64,000 bases of DNA from Arhodomonas aquaeolei DSM 8974 (GCF_000374645.1 NZ_KB894808.1:85006-149005); one strand, 5' to 3'; positions 11,749-23,723 are shown, counted from the first letter of the stretch. The notes: generated by a model not told the origin, from the letters alone. Made by a program: numbers and translations.

Positions 11749-14700
11749 GCGGGCGACGTCGCCGGAGCGCCGCGCCGCCCGCCACCGGTGCACTCGCCGA
11801 GCGGGTGGGGGCGCTGCGCACGCGGATCGTTGAGGCGGCGCCGGTGCCGTGGCGGGCCGCGCTCACGCGGCGTCTCGGCGGCATCGAGCGGCGTCTGAGC
11901 CGCGGCCGGCACCCGGAACGCGGGCTCAAGGCACTGGAGGCGGACGTGGAGCGCCTCGTGCGCCGGCACAACGCCCGTGCCGCCGGTACGCTGCGTCCGG
12001 ATTTCGACCTCGATCTCCCGGTCATCGAGCGCCGGGACGATATCGCCGAGGCCATCGGGCAGCACCAGGTGGTGGTGGTCTGCGGCGAGACCGGCTCCGG
12101 CAAGAGCACCCAGCTGCCCAAGATCTGCCTTGACCTCGGCCGCGGTGTGACCGGCATGATCGCGCACACCCAGCCGCGGCGCATCGCCGCGCGCAGCCTG
12201 GCCGCCCGGGTCGCCGAGGAATGCGGCACCGAGGTCGGGGCCGGGGTCGGCTACAAGATCCGTTTCAGTGACCATGTCGCCGACGGCACCCGGGTGAAGC
12301 TCGCCACCGACGGCATGCTCCTCGCCGAGACCCAGGGCGACCCGGACCTCGCCGACTACGACACGATCATCATCGACGAGGCCCACGAGCGCAGCCTCAA
12401 CATCGACTTCCTGCTCGGCTACCTGAAAAACCTCCTGCCCCGGCGGCCGGACCTGAAGGTCATCATCACCTCGGCCACGATCGACCCGGAGCGTTTCTCC
12501 CGGCACTTCGGTGATGCGCCGATCATCAACGTCTCCGGGCGGACCTACCCGGTGGAGGTGCGCTATCGCCCCCTCGCCAGCGAGGACGAGGACGAGCGCG
12601 ACCGCAGTCTCCAGCAGGGCATCCTCGATGCCGTCGACGAGCTCGCCCGCGACGGACCAGGGGACGTGCTGGTATTCCTGCCGAGCGAACGCGACATTCG
12701 CGAGACCGCGGAGGCACTGCGCAAGCACCATCCCACCGGTACCGAGATCCTGCCGCTGTTCGGCCGGCTCTCCGCGGCAGAGCAGCAGCGCGTGTTCGCC
12801 CCCCACGGCGGGCGGCGGGTGGTGCTCGCGACCAACGTCGCCGAGACCTCGCTGACCGTGCCCGGCATCCGCTACGTCGTCGACAGCGGCCTGGTGCGCC
12901 TGAGCCGCTACAGCTACCGCACCAAGGTCCAGCGCCTGCCCATTGAACCGATCTCCCAGGCAAGCGCGGACCAGCGCGCCGGGCGCTGCGGGCGTGTCGC
13001 CGCCGGCGTGTGCATCCGCCTCTACGGCCAGGATGACTACCAGTCCCGGCCCGAGTTCACCGACCCGGAGATCCTGCGGACCAACCTTGCCTCGGTGATC
13101 CTGCAGATGAAGTACCTCCGGCTCGGCGACATCGACGCCTTCCCCTTCGTCGAGCCGCCGGACCCGCGCTACGTCCGCGACGGACTGCGGCTGCTCCGCG
13201 AACTCGGTGCGCTGGACGACGCCGAGGCGCTCACCGAGCTGGGCCGGCGTATCGCGCGGCTGCCCATCGACCCGCGGATCGCCCGCATCCTGCTCGCCGG
13301 CGAGGACCACGGCTGCCTGCGCGAGGTGCTGATCCTCGCCGCCGCGCTATCCGTGCAGGACCCGCGCGAGCGCCCCGTGGAGGCCCGGGAGGCCGCGGAC
13401 GAGGCGCACCGGCGCTGGCAGGACAAGCGCTCGGACTTCCTCGCGATGGTGCGGCTGTGGGACGACTTTCACGAGCAGGCGCGCCACCTCTCCCAGCGCA
13501 AGCTGCGCGCCTGGTGCCGCGAGCACTTCCTCTCGTACCTGCGCATGCGCGAGTGGCGGGACGTCCACCGCCAGCTGCGGGACCTGCTCAAGGGCGGCGG
13601 CGGGCGCGAGAACGAGCAGCCGGCGGACTACCAGCCCCTGCACGAGGCCCTGCTCACCGGGCTGGTGTCCAATGTGGCCCTGCGCGGGGAGGACGGCGGC
13701 TATACCGGCCCGCGCGGCCTGTCGTTGGCGATCTTCCCGGGCTCCGGGCTCGCACGGCGGCGGCCCAAATGGATCGTCGCCGCCGAGCTGGTGGAGACGG
13801 CGCGGGTGTTCGCGCGCACCGTCGCGGAGGTGCGTCCGGAGTGGGTCGAGTCCGTCGCCGCGCACCTCGTCAGCCGCCAGTACTACGAGCCCTTCTGGCA
13901 GGAGCGCCGCCGGCGGGTGGCGGGCTACGAGGATGTCACCCTCTACGGCCTGCCGCTTGCCAGCCGCCGCAAGATCAACTTCGCCCGCGTGGACCCCGCC
14001 GCCGCGCGGGGGGTGTTCATCGACGAGGCCCTGGTCCGCGGCCGCCTCGACAGCCATGCCCCGTGCCTGGCCCACAACCGCGAGGTGATCGAGGCTGTGG
14101 AGGCGCTGGAGGCGAAGTCCCGCCGCCGCGACGTGCTCGTCGACGAATCGGTGCTCCGCGCCTTCTACGATGAGCGCCTGCCGGCGGAGGTGGTGGACGG
14201 CCCGAGCTTCGAGCGCTGGGTGCGCCGGGACGGCAATGACGAGCGCCTGCGCATGAGCCGCGAGCAGCTCATGGAGCGCGAGGCCGGGGAGGTCACCGGC
14301 GCGGATTACCCGGACCACCTCGATGTCAACGGTGTGCAGCTGCCGCTCGCCTACCAGTTCGAGCCGGGCCACGACGACGACGGCGTCACCGTGATCGTGC
14401 CCGTGGCCGCGCTCAACCAGCTCGACGCCGACCGCCTGGAGTGGCTGGTCCCCGGCCTGGTGGAGGAGAAGGCCGCCACCCTGATCCGGGCCCTGCCCAA
14501 GGCGCTGCGCAAGAACTTCGTGCCGGCGCCGGACTTCGCCCGCGCGGTGCTGGACCGCGTCCCGGCGGGGGAGGGCGCGCTCACGGAGGTCCTGTGCCGC
14601 GAGCTCGAGCGCATGACCGGGGTCGCCATACCGCTGGACGCCTGGGACACCGCCGAGCTGCCGCGGCACCTGTTCATGAACGTGCGCGTGGTCGACGCGG

Positions 14701-15662
14701 ATGGCCGGGTCCTCGACGAGGGCCGCGACCTTGCCGCCCTCAAGGCGCGCCTGGCCGGCGAGGCGAGCGCGTCCTTCGCCGGGCCGCAGACGGCCGACCG
14801 GGAGCGCGAGGGCCTGCGCCGGTGGGAGGTGGGCGACCTGCAGGACCATGTCACCCTGGAGCAGAACGGCGTCACCCTGCGTGGCTATCCGGCGCTGGTG
14901 GACGAGGGCGAGACCGTCGCCCTGCGCCTGCTCGATGCCCCGGAGGCGGCGGAGCATGCCCACCGCGCCGGCGTGCGCCGACTGCTCATGCTGAGCCTGC
15001 CGGACCAGACCCGGCACCTGCGCCGCGCGCTACCCGGCATCGACCGCCTGTGCCTGCTCTATCACCGTATCGGCACCTGCGATGCGCTCAGGGCCGACAT
15101 TCTCCAGGCGGTCTTCGACCGGGTGTTTCTGGGCGACTCGGTGCCGCGCACCCGGGCGGATTTCGAGGCCCGGCTGCGCGGGCACCGCAGTGAGCTGGTC
15201 CCCGCCGCGGAGGCGCTGACCGCCACCGTGGGCACGGTGCTGGAACGCCACCACGCGATCCGCAAGCGCACCGGGGGGTCGGTATCGCTGGCCATGGTCA
15301 ACGCCCTGTCGGACATCCGTGAGCAGCTCGACGGGCTCGTCTATCCCGGCTTCGTCAGCGCCACGCCGGCGGATCGCCTGGAGGAGCTGCCCCGCTACCT
15401 CGCCGGCATCGAGCGCCGCCTGGACCGACTGGAGCGCGAGCCGGGCCGTGACGCCGAGCCCCATCGCGCCGTGCGGCGCTGGTGGGAGCGTTACCTGGAA
15501 CGCCGCGCCCAGCACGAGCGCAAGGGCGTAAACGATCCGGCACTGGCGCATTTCCGCTGGCTCGTGGAGGAGTACCGCATCTCGCAGTTCGCCCAGGACC
15601 TGGGCACCCGCGAGCGGGTCTCCGAGCGCCGCCTCGCCGAGGCCTGGGACGAGGTCCGCTGA
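11745..15662 (+). CDS. hrpA: ATP-dependent RNA helicase HrpA
   Basis: Large DEAH-box helicase; in Escherichia coli HrpA processes fimbrial mRNA and resolves stalled ribosomes. The 1305 residues equal the usual full length of about 1300. Motifs: GETGSGKST (Walker A, near residue 116), TQPRRIAARS, IIIDEAHERSLN, ITSATID, TNVAETSLTVPGIRYVVDSG and QRAGRCGR, followed by the helicase-associated and long HrpA-specific C-terminal regions (SQFAQDLGTRERVSERRL at the end). The chosen ATG overlaps the previous stop. The frame extends further upstream inside the phosphoesterase gene, but that part is out-of-frame coding of the neighbour. Confidence 0.96.
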   Translation: MSGRRRRSAAPPATGALAERVGALRTRIVEAAPVPWRAALTRRLGGIERRLSRGRHPERGLKALEADVERLVRRHNARAAGTLRPDFDLDLPVIERRDDIAEAIGQHQVVVVCGETGSGKSTQLPKICLDLGRGVTGMIAHTQPRRIAARSLAARVAEECGTEVGAGVGYKIRFSDHVADGTRVKLATDGMLLAETQGDPDLADYDTIIIDEAHERSLNIDFLLGYLKNLLPRRPDLKVIITSATIDPERFSRHFGDAPIINVSGRTYPVEVRYRPLASEDEDERDRSLQQGILDAVDELARDGPGDVLVFLPSERDIRETAEALRKHHPTGTEILPLFGRLSAAEQQRVFAPHGGRRVVLATNVAETSLTVPGIRYVVDSGLVRLSRYSYRTKVQRLPIEPISQASADQRAGRCGRVAAGVCIRLYGQDDYQSRPEFTDPEILRTNLASVILQMKYLRLGDIDAFPFVEPPDPRYVRDGLRLLRELGALDDAEALTELGRRIARLPIDPRIARILLAGEDHGCLREVLILAAALSVQDPRERPVEAREAADEAHRRWQDKRSDFLAMVRLWDDFHEQARHLSQRKLRAWCREHFLSYLRMREWRDVHRQLRDLLKGGGGRENEQPADYQPLHEALLTGLVSNVALRGEDGGYTGPRGLSLAIFPGSGLARRRPKWIVAAELVETARVFARTVAEVRPEWVESVAAHLVSRQYYEPFWQERRRRVAGYEDVTLYGLPLASRRKINFARVDPAAARGVFIDEALVRGRLDSHAPCLAHNREVIEAVEALEAKSRRRDVLVDESVLRAFYDERLPAEVVDGPSFERWVRRDGNDERLRMSREQLMEREAGEVTGADYPDHLDVNGVQLPLAYQFEPGHDDDGVTVIVPVAALNQLDADRLEWLVPGLVEEKAATLIRALPKALRKNFVPAPDFARAVLDRVPAGEGALTEVLCRELERMTGVAIPLDAWDTAELPRHLFMNVRVVDADGRVLDEGRDLAALKARLAGEASASFAGPQTADREREGLRRWEVGDLQDHVTLEQNGVTLRGYPALVDEGETVALRLLDAPEAAEHAHRAGVRRLLMLSLPDQTRHLRRALPGIDRLCLLYHRIGTCDALRADILQAVFDRVFLGDSVPRTRADFEARLRGHRSELVPAAEALTATVGTVLERHHAIRKRTGGSVSLAMVNALSDIREQLDGLVYPGFVSATPADRLEELPRYLAGIERRLDRLEREPGRDAEPHRAVRRWWERYLERRAQHERKGVNDPALAHFRWLVEEYRISQFAQDLGTRERVSERRLAEAWDEVR

Positions 15663-15667
15663 GTGGC

Positions 15668-15697
15668 CTGACGGGCGCGCGCACGCTGATGTAGAAT
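15668..15697 (+). promoter_or_regulatory. Candidate promoter of prfB
   Basis: CTGACG (15668-15673) and TAGAAT (15692-15697) lie 18 bases apart in the hrpA-prfB gap, about 57 bases before the prfB ATG. The -10-like hexamer sits in a small AT-rich patch. This is a visual match only. Confidence 0.4.
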
Positions 15698-15754
15698 CAG
15701 CCGTTTTGCACCGGCGCCCCGACGGGCGCGGACGGAAAGGGGATCGCCTCAGCG

Positions 15755-16853
15755 ATGGCCGAGATCAACACCATCAACCATACCCTCGAGGACCTCCAGG
15801 GACGCGCCGAGTCCCTTAGGGGGTATCTTTGACTACGATAACCGCAGGGAACGTCTCGAAGAGGTAACCCGGGAGCTCGAGAACCCGGACGTGTGGAACG
15901 ACCCCGAGCGTGCGCAGAACCTGAACAAGGAGCGCGCCCGCCTCGTCGATATCGTCACCACGCTGGACCGGCTGCTCTCGGGCCTCACCGATGCCGGCGA
16001 GCTCGTGGAGATGGCCCGCGAGGAGGGCGACGAGGACACCCTGGCCTCGGTGGAGGCGGACCTCGAGCGCTACCGCGCGGACGTCGAGTCGCTGGAGTTC
16101 CAGCGGATGTTCTCCGGCGAGATGGACGACCGCAACGCCTTCCTGGACATCCAGGCCGGCTCCGGCGGCACCGAGGCCCAGGACTGGGCCAACATGCTGC
16201 TGCGCATGTATCTGCGCTGGTTCGAGCGCCGCGGCTTCAGCGCCGAGATCATCGAGCTCTCCGAGGGCGACGTCGCCGGGATCAAGAGCGCCACCGTAAA
16301 GGTCGAGGGGGATCACGCCTTCGGCTGGCTGCGTACCGAGACCGGTGTGCACCGGCTGGTGCGCAAGTCGCCGTTCGACTCCGGCAACCGGCGTCACACC
16401 TCGTTCGCGGCGGTGTTCGTCTCCCCGGAGATCGACGAGGACGTCGCCATCGACGTCGATCCCTCGGACCTGCGCGTCGATGTCTACCGCGCCAGCGGTG
16501 CCGGCGGCCAGCACGTCAACCGCACGGAGTCGGCGGTGCGTATCACCCACCTCCCCACGGGGATCGTGGTTCAGTGTCAGAACAGCCGCTCCCAGCACGC
16601 CAACCGCGCCACGGCGATGAACCAGCTCCGCGCCCGGCTCTACGAGCTGGAGATGCAGAAGCAGCGCGAGAAGGCGGAGCAGGTCGAGGACAGCAAGTCG
16701 GACATCGGCTGGGGCAGCCAGATCCGCAACTACGTGCTCGACCAGTCGCGGATCAAGGACCTGCGTACCGCCGTGGAGGTGGGTAACACCCAGGCCGTGC
16801 TGGACGGCGATCTCGACCAGTTCATCGAGGCGAGTCTCAAGGCCGGGCTCTGA
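15755..16853 (+). CDS. prfB: Peptide chain release factor 2 with programmed +1 frameshift
   Basis: Recognises UAA and UGA stop codons and triggers peptide release. The coding sequence is split: an ATG at 15755 gives 25 codons ending at an in-frame TGA (15830-15832). After skipping T15830, the frame continues from GAC at 15831 to 16853, for 365 residues in all. The joined protein has [16 protein letters not shown] at the junction, the peptidyl-release motif [13 protein letters not shown], and the RF2 codon-recognition region around [10 protein letters not shown]. lysS follows after 236 bases, the conserved prfB-lysS pairing of gammaproteobacteria. It is not a pseudogene: the frameshift signal is canonical. 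Confidence 0.97.
15818..15833 (+). promoter_or_regulatory. prfB programmed +1 frameshift site
   Basis: The sequence AGGGGG-TAT-CTT-TGA-C is the classic autoregulatory signal. The Shine-Dalgarno-like AGGGGG pairs with 16S rRNA three bases before the slippery CTT, and the in-frame UGA is read slowly when RF2 is scarce, so the ribosome slips +1 to read GAC. Spacing and codons match the Escherichia coli signal. Confidence 0.97.
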
Positions 16854-17089
16854 GGGGCGCGCCGTGATCGCCGGTACGGGGGCGGGGCACTGCCCGGGCC
16901 GGAACGACCGGGTGGGGGTGGCAGGCCGGTCACGGACACGCTGTGAACACGTCCCTGTACGCCCGACGATGGCCGTCCCTGACCGCCGTCGATCCGGGAC
17001 CGGCCCACCGCGCCCGCGGTCGGCGGCAACCGGCGCGTTTCAACGAAATCGCACTTTTAACAACGGATTAATCGGACTTTCCAGACGCC

Positions 17090-18601
<1,512 letters not shown>

Positions 18602-18611
18602 CGGCCCGGGT

Positions 18612-19643
18612 TCAGCCGGCGTCTGCCGGCGGCGTGCCCGGGGCGGCGTACGGGAGTTCGAGCAGCGCCACCGGCCCGCCCCCGATGTGCGGCGTGGCGT
18701 TGGCGGCGGCGTCGATGCGCAGCACGGCTAGGCCCTCGAACACCGCCTCGCCGGATGCTGAGGCGGAGACGATCTCGCCCAGGGTGCCGCCGTCGGCGTC
18801 GGTCACGGTGGCGCCCGGCTCCGGGGGCCGCCCGGCGCCGCCGAGGCGGTAGAGCCGGCGTTTGAGCTGGCCGAGGTAGTGCATCCGCGCCACCACCTCC
18901 TGGCCCGGGTAACAGCCCTTGTCGTAGGCGAGCCCGCGCAGCGGCTCCAGGTTGAGCATCTGGGGGACGAAGCGCTCGGCGGTGGCGTCGACGATCTCCG
19001 GCAGACCGGCACGGATGTCGAGCAGCCGCCAGATGGACGGACCCACCGCCGGGAGCGCCCGCGTGATCGCGTCCCAGACCGCACCCGCCTCGTCGGCGGG
19101 CACGAGCAGTAGCCAGCGCGGCTCCGGGTCGGGCAGGCGCACGGCGGTGAGGTCGCCGGCCCGTGTGACCGCGTCCACGGCACCGGGCGGTGTCCCCGCG
19201 AGCTCGGACAGCGGCGCGGACGCGGGGGCGCCCGCGAGCCCGATGACCGCCGTCTCCGCGCCGATGTCCTCCAGGGTGACCCGGGCGCGGAGGACGAACA
19301 TCCGCAGGCGCTTGAGCACCGCGGGCACCCGTTCCGCGGCGGTGAGCAGGATGAACCCCTCGTCCGTGCGGATGACGCGGAACAGCGCCAGCACCCGGCC
19401 CTTGGCGGTGCACCAGCCGGCGAGCCGGGATTGGCCGGGGTCCATGTCCTCGATCGCGTTGGTGAGCTGTGCCTGCAGGAAGGCGGGGGCGTCCTCGCCG
19501 GTCACGCGAATCACACCGGTGCCGGGCAGTGGCGCGGCGACGCCGCCCTCGGCGACGTGGCGAGCCTCGTCCGACACCGGTGCCAGGTGTCCGTCCCCGC
19601 CGGTGCCGAGTTCCTGTAAAATTGCGGTCCATGAGTCGGTCAT
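18612..19643 (-). CDS. ygfZ: Folate-binding protein YgfZ
   Basis: Tetrahydrofolate-dependent protein of the YgfZ/CAF17 family, related to the aminomethyltransferase GcvT, that helps maintain or repair iron-sulfur clusters. The 343 residues have the signature [23 protein letters not shown] at about residues 235-257; the Cys there is the family's conserved functional residue. The ATG at 19643 (MTDSWTAIL) is chosen; upstream codons in this frame are unlike the family. It diverges from the SDHAF4-like gene. A link to the Fe-S-rich succinate dehydrogenase operon nearby is plausible but inferred. Confidence 0.92.
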   Translation of the reverse strand: MTDSWTAILQELGTGGDGHLAPVSDEARHVAEGGVAAPLPGTGVIRVTGEDAPAFLQAQLTNAIEDMDPGQSRLAGWCTAKGRVLALFRVIRTDEGFILLTAAERVPAVLKRLRMFVLRARVTLEDIGAETAVIGLAGAPASAPLSELAGTPPGAVDAVTRAGDLTAVRLPDPEPRWLLLVPADEAGAVWDAITRALPAVGPSIWRLLDIRAGLPEIVDATAERFVPQMLNLEPLRGLAYDKGCYPGQEVVARMHYLGQLKRRLYRLGGAGRPPEPGATVTDADGGTLGEIVSASASGEAVFEGLAVLRIDAAANATPHIGGGPVALLELPYAAPGTPPADAG

Positions 19644-19748
19644 AGGGTGAACCTTCCGGGCGTATCGCGATCCCGTCTTTGGAGGTGAATCCGGATTGAG
19701 AGGCATTCTCCCACGTCCGGGGCCGAGGGCAAAAAGCAGGAGGCAGCC

Positions 19749-19940
19749 ATGAGCGAGAACGAACGCGAGCCCGAGCAGGCGAGCGCCGAGCAGCCGGTGG
19801 AGGGCGACGACCGCGGCACGGCGGAGCGCCGGCGCGAGCGTCCCGGCGAGGCCTGGCCCGAGGAGATCGGCGGTCCCCGCGGGCCGGAGCCCACCCGCTA
19901 CGGCGACTGGGAGAGCAACGGGCGCTGTAGCGACTTCTAG
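19749..19940 (+). CDS. SDHAF4-like (DUF1674) succinate dehydrogenase assembly factor
   Basis: A 63-residue protein whose last 25 residues ([20 protein letters not shown], then GRCSDF) match the hallmark C-terminal motif of the DUF1674/SDHAF4 family. In yeast and animals SDHAF4 binds flavinylated SDHA and promotes its joining to SDHB. The N-terminal 35 residues are charged, low-complexity and probably disordered. GGAGG is well placed before the ATG. It lies 353 bases upstream of sdhC in the same direction, strongly suggesting the same role here. The family is best known from alphaproteobacteria and mitochondria. Confidence 0.85.
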   Translation: MSENEREPEQASAEQPVEGDDRGTAERRRERPGEAWPEEIGGPRGPEPTRYGDWESNGRCSDF

Positions 19941-20293
19941 TCACCTGCCCGGCGCGCCGGCGGAGCCGCCGGGACGGGAGGTCCGTGGGGGCCGGGGCCC
20001 GCACATCCGCGGAATCCCTTCGGGGCGAGACGGGTGCCGTGCGGCGCGCGCGGCATGAGCCCGACGGCTGAATCGCGAGCGACGTGGCCCGGGCGACGGG
20101 CATGCGCGTTGCGCCGCAACGGTGCATGGGGGCATGCTTTCGGCCGGTTATTATTTTCCTTTTTTATCAAAAGGATGCAGGTTGTTTTTGAGGCGTGTTG
20201 CAGCGCAAGACACTTGCAAGCGCAGGCGCGGAAGTATAGTTTTAGCGCCGGCATCGAGTGAACTACCCAAAAGAATGAAGCGGAGCGAGTTTC
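19941..20293. other. Intergenic region upstream of sdhC
   Basis: No gene seen in these 353 bases. A GC hairpin (CCGGCGG-AG-CCGCCGG, 19957-19972) just after the DUF1674 stop could end its transcript but has no U-tract. Around 20140-20190 the DNA turns AT-rich and contains the inverted repeat CCTTTT-ttatc-AAAAGG (20158-20174), a possible protein-binding site. The 3' end holds a candidate sdh promoter. Confidence 0.6.
20213..20240 (+). promoter_or_regulatory. Candidate promoter of the sdh operon
   Basis: TATAGT at 20235-20240 is preceded by CTTGCA at 20213-20218, 16 bases away. A transcript starting about seven bases downstream would have a leader of roughly 45 bases with GGAGCGAG before the sdhC ATG. 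The -35 match is weak. Confidence 0.35.
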
Positions 20294-20677
20294 ATGCAGT
20301 CCGATAATCGGCCGCTTTCTCCCCACCTCCAGATCTACCGGCTGCCGTTCACGGCGCTGACGTCGATCAGTCACCGCATCTCGGGCGTGCTGCTCTGCGT
20401 CGGTGCGCTGGTTCTCGTTTACTGGCTGACCGCGCTGGCCGGTGGTCCGCGCAGCTACGCCACCGCCAATGCCGTGCTCGGCAACGGCTTCGTGCAGCTG
20501 CTCATGTTCGTGTGGACCTTCGTGCTCTTCTATCACCTGTGCAACGGCATCCGGCACCTGTTCTGGGATGCGGGCTACGGGTTCGAGCTCGAGACCGCGC
20601 GCAAGAGCGGCATGGCGGCAATCGTGGCGGCCGGCGTGCTTACGCTGGTGGCGTGGATCATCGCGCTGAGCGTGTGA
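20294..20677 (+). CDS. sdhC: Succinate dehydrogenase cytochrome b556 subunit
   Basis: Membrane anchor of respiratory complex II that binds heme b and helps form the quinone site. The 127 residues begin with the family pattern RPLSPHLQIYRLPFTALTSI, followed by SHRISG with the Ser and Arg near the quinone site. There are three transmembrane helices (about residues 28-50, 63-85, 104-126). The heme-ligand His is likely the one in LFYHLCNGIRHL. First gene of sdhCDAB. Confidence 0.96.
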   Translation: MQSDNRPLSPHLQIYRLPFTALTSISHRISGVLLCVGALVLVYWLTALAGGPRSYATANAVLGNGFVQLLMFVWTFVLFYHLCNGIRHLFWDAGYGFELETARKSGMAAIVAAGVLTLVAWIIALSV

Positions 20678-20700
20678 ACGCGAGCGGCGAGGGGGTAGAC

Positions 20701-21081
20701 ATGCAGTTTCGTACACCGATCAAGCAGGCGCGCGGGCTCGGCTCGGCGCATCACGGCGCCACCCACTGGTGGTTCCAGCGGCTCACGGCCATCGCGCTCG
20801 TTCCGCTCATGCTCTGGTTCATCGTGGGGGTCGCGACGGTCAGCAGCGGAGGCTATCTCGCCGCGGTCGCGTGGCTGAGCGCGCCGTTCAACGCCGCGCT
20901 CATGGCGCTGGTGGTCGGGCTCGTGTTCTGGCACGGGGCCATGGGGATCCAGGTGGTCCTCGAGGATTACGTGGGCTGTGAGGCGCTGCGCCAGGCGCTG
21001 ATCGTGCTCGTGAAATTCGTCGCGGTGGTGCTCGGCGCGGTCGGCATCATTTCGGTACTGCGCGTCGCGGTGGGAGGCTGA
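20701..21081 (+). CDS. sdhD: Succinate dehydrogenase hydrophobic membrane anchor subunit
   Basis: Second membrane anchor of complex II. The 126 residues begin MQFRTPIKQARGLGSAHHG and THWWFQRLTAIALVPL, typical of the SdhD family, with three transmembrane helices. The heme-proximal His is probably in FWHGAMGIQVVLEDYV, the family's conserved helix II block. The ATG at 20701 is chosen because the longer open frame upstream runs through sdhC in another frame. GAGGGGG precedes the start. sdhA begins three bases after the stop. Confidence 0.94.
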   Translation: MQFRTPIKQARGLGSAHHGATHWWFQRLTAIALVPLMLWFIVGVATVSSGGYLAAVAWLSAPFNAALMALVVGLVFWHGAMGIQVVLEDYVGCEALRQALIVLVKFVAVVLGAVGIISVLRVAVGG

Positions 21082-21084
21082 TTC

Positions 21085-22878
21085 ATGGCGGGCGATTACG
21101 AGATTATCGACCATACCTACGACGTCGTCGTGGTGGGCGCCGGCGGCGCCGGCCTGCGCGCGACCTTCGGTATGGCCGAGAAGGGACTCAACACGGCCTG
21201 CGTGACCAAGGTCTTCCCGACCCGCAGCCACACCGTGGCCGCCCAGGGCGGCGTGAGCGCCGCACTCGGCAACATGGGCGAGGACGACTGGCGCTGGCAC
21301 GCCTACGACACCATCAAGGGCTCCGACTGGCTCGGTGACCAGGACGCCATCGAGTACATGTGCCGCGAGGCCATCCCGTCCATCGTCGAGCTCGAGCACT
21401 ACGGCGTGCCGTTCTCCCGCACCGAGGAGGGCCGCATCTACCAACGCCCCTTCGGCGGCATGACCACGCACTTCGGCGAGGGCCGTGCCCAGCGCACCTG
21501 TGCCGCGGCGGACCGTACCGGTCACGCCATCCTGCACACCCTCTACCAGCAGTCGCTCAAGCATCAGGCGGAGTTCTACATCGAGTTCTTTGCCATCGAC
21601 CTGATCATGGACGAGGACGGTGCCTGCCGCGGCGTCATCGCCCTGGAGCTCGCCACCGGCAAGATCCACCGCTTCCGCGCCCACGTGGTGGTGCTCGCCA
21701 CCGGCGGTTACGGGCGGACGTACTTTTCCTGCACCTCCGCGCACACCTGCACCGGCGACGGCGCCGGCATGGTCCTGCGCGCCGGTCTGCCGGTCCAGGA
21801 CATGGAGTTCATCCAGTTCCATCCCACCGGTATCTACGGCGCGGGTTGCCTGATCACCGAGGGCGTGCGCGGCGAGGGCGGCTACCTCACGAACTCCGAC
21901 GGCGAGCGCTTCATGGAGCGCTACGCCCCCAATGCCAAGGACCTCGCTTCCCGCGACGTGGTCAGCCGCTCCATGACGGTGGAGATCCGCGAGGGCCGCG
22001 GCGTGGGCCCGGAGCAGGACCACATCCACCTGCATCTGGAGCACCTCGGCCCGGAGGTCATCAACGAGCGCCTGCCCGGCATCGCCGAGACCGCGCGCAT
22101 CTTCGCGGGCGTCGACGTGACCAAGGAGCCGATCCCGGTGCTGCCCACCGTCCACTACAACATGGGCGGCATCCCGACGAACTACCGCGGCGAGGTCGTC
22201 GCCCCCCGCGACGGCGATCCGGACGCGGTCGTGCCGGGGCTCATGGCCATCGGTGAGGCGGGCTGCGTGTCCGTGCACGGTGCCAATCGCCTGGGCTCGA
22301 ACTCGCTGCTCGACCTGGTGGTCTTCGGCCGCTCGGCGGCGATCCGTGCCGCGGAGCTGGTCGACGAGGCCGGCGCGAACCACCGTCCGCTGCCCGCCGA
22401 CAGCGCCGAGCCGGCGCTGGCGCGGCTCGACCGACTGCGCAACGCCAACGGCTCGGAGCCGACGGCGCGCATCCGCGACCGCATGCAGCGGACGATGCAG
22501 AACTACGCCGCCGTGTTCCGTACCGGTGAGACGCTGGAGGAGGGCTGCAAGCGGATCGAGGAGATCTACGCGTCGTTCGAGAACGTCAGCGTCTCCGACC
22601 GCTCGCTCATCTGGAACACCGATCTGGTGGAGACGATGGAGCTGGAGAACCTCCTCGCCAACGCGGTCACCTCCGTGCAGTCCGCGCGCAACCGCACCGA
22701 GAGCCGCGGGGCGCACGCCCGCGAGGACCACTCGGAGCGGGACGACGAGAACTGGATGAAGCACACCGTCACCTGGATGGACCGCAGCGGCAACGTGACC
22801 ATCGACTACCGTCCGGTGCACATGAATACGCTGACCGACGAGATGGAGGTCATTCCGCCGAAGAAGCGGGTCTACTGA
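21085..22878 (+). CDS. sdhA: Succinate dehydrogenase flavoprotein subunit
   Basis: Catalytic subunit that oxidises succinate to fumarate at a covalently bound FAD. The 597 residues contain the dinucleotide-binding [20 protein letters not shown] at residues 12-31 and [11 protein letters not shown], whose His (about residue 48) carries the flavin. [24 protein letters not shown] and [18 protein letters not shown] follow. The C-terminal domain ends with [10 protein letters not shown]. Flavinylation is expected to need SdhE, encoded downstream, and possibly the SDHAF4-like protein upstream. Confidence 0.98.
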   Translation: MAGDYEIIDHTYDVVVVGAGGAGLRATFGMAEKGLNTACVTKVFPTRSHTVAAQGGVSAALGNMGEDDWRWHAYDTIKGSDWLGDQDAIEYMCREAIPSIVELEHYGVPFSRTEEGRIYQRPFGGMTTHFGEGRAQRTCAAADRTGHAILHTLYQQSLKHQAEFYIEFFAIDLIMDEDGACRGVIALELATGKIHRFRAHVVVLATGGYGRTYFSCTSAHTCTGDGAGMVLRAGLPVQDMEFIQFHPTGIYGAGCLITEGVRGEGGYLTNSDGERFMERYAPNAKDLASRDVVSRSMTVEIREGRGVGPEQDHIHLHLEHLGPEVINERLPGIAETARIFAGVDVTKEPIPVLPTVHYNMGGIPTNYRGEVVAPRDGDPDAVVPGLMAIGEAGCVSVHGANRLGSNSLLDLVVFGRSAAIRAAELVDEAGANHRPLPADSAEPALARLDRLRNANGSEPTARIRDRMQRTMQNYAAVFRTGETLEEGCKRIEEIYASFENVSVSDRSLIWNTDLVETMELENLLANAVTSVQSARNRTESRGAHAREDHSERDDENWMKHTVTWMDRSGNVTIDYRPVHMNTLTDEMEVIPPKKRVY

Positions 22879-22936
22879 ACGGCCCGCCCCCTCGCGGTTT
22901 CCAACCCGGTCAAGCGTCAGCGAAGAGGTTCACGAG

Positions 22937-23713
22937 ATGGCGAAGTTCAGCCTGCCGGCCAATTCCCGCGTCACCGACGGCGTCACCCATCGCGCCGAGG
23001 GCGGGGGCAACATCAAGCGTTTCAAGGTCTACCGCTGGGATCCGGACAGCGGCGAGAATCCGCGGCTCGACACCTACGAGGTGGACATGGGCAGCTGCGG
23101 GCCGATGGTTCTCGACGCGCTCATCAAGATCAAGAACGAGATCGATCCCACGCTCACGTTCCGGCGCTCCTGCCGCGAGGGCATCTGCGGCTCCTGCGCG
23201 ATGAACATCGACGGGCAGAACACGCTGGCCTGCACCAAGGGCATCGACGAGATCAAGGGCGACGTGCGGATCTACCCGCTGCCGTCGATGGCAGTGGTCA
23301 AGGACCTGATCCCCGATCTCACCCATTTCTATGCCCAGTACGCCTCCATCCAGCCTTGGATGAAGACGCAGAGCCCGGCGCCGCCGGATCACGAGCGGCT
23401 GCAGTCCAAGGAGGACCGTGCCGAGCTGGACGGCCTCTACGAGTGCATCCTCTGCGCCTGCTGTTCCACCTCCTGCCCGAGCTACTGGTGGAACCCGGAC
23501 CGCTACCTCGGGCCGGCGGTCCTCCTGCAGGCGTACCGCTGGATCGCCGACAGCCGTGACGAGGCCACCGGCGAGCGGCTCGACGAGCTGGAGGACCCCT
23601 TCAAGCTCTACCGCTGCCACACGATCATGAACTGTACCTCGGTGTGCCCCAAGGGCCTGAACCCGGCCAAGGCCATCGCCGAGATCAAGAAGCTCATGGT
23701 CGAGCGCCGCTGA
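22937..23713 (+). CDS. sdhB: Succinate dehydrogenase iron-sulfur subunit
   Basis: Passes electrons from FAD to the quinone site through three Fe-S clusters. The 258 residues show all cluster ligands: CREGICGSC with a later LAC for [2Fe-2S], [12 protein letters not shown] for [4Fe-4S], and [17 protein letters not shown] for the remaining cluster, plus the quinone-site Trp segment in [18 protein letters not shown] precedes the ATG. It completes sdhCDAB; a 58-base gap separates it from sdhA with no terminator. Confidence 0.98.
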   Translation: MAKFSLPANSRVTDGVTHRAEGGGNIKRFKVYRWDPDSGENPRLDTYEVDMGSCGPMVLDALIKIKNEIDPTLTFRRSCREGICGSCAMNIDGQNTLACTKGIDEIKGDVRIYPLPSMAVVKDLIPDLTHFYAQYASIQPWMKTQSPAPPDHERLQSKEDRAELDGLYECILCACCSTSCPSYWWNPDRYLGPAVLLQAYRWIADSRDEATGERLDELEDPFKLYRCHTIMNCTSVCPKGLNPAKAIAEIKKLMVERR

Positions 23714-23723
23714 GGCCGGGCCG

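Noticed and set aside
15755..15832. Stop codon early in prfB, as if a nonsense mutation had made a pseudogene.
   Set aside because: The TGA lies in the canonical frameshift signal and the downstream frame is intact and fully conserved.
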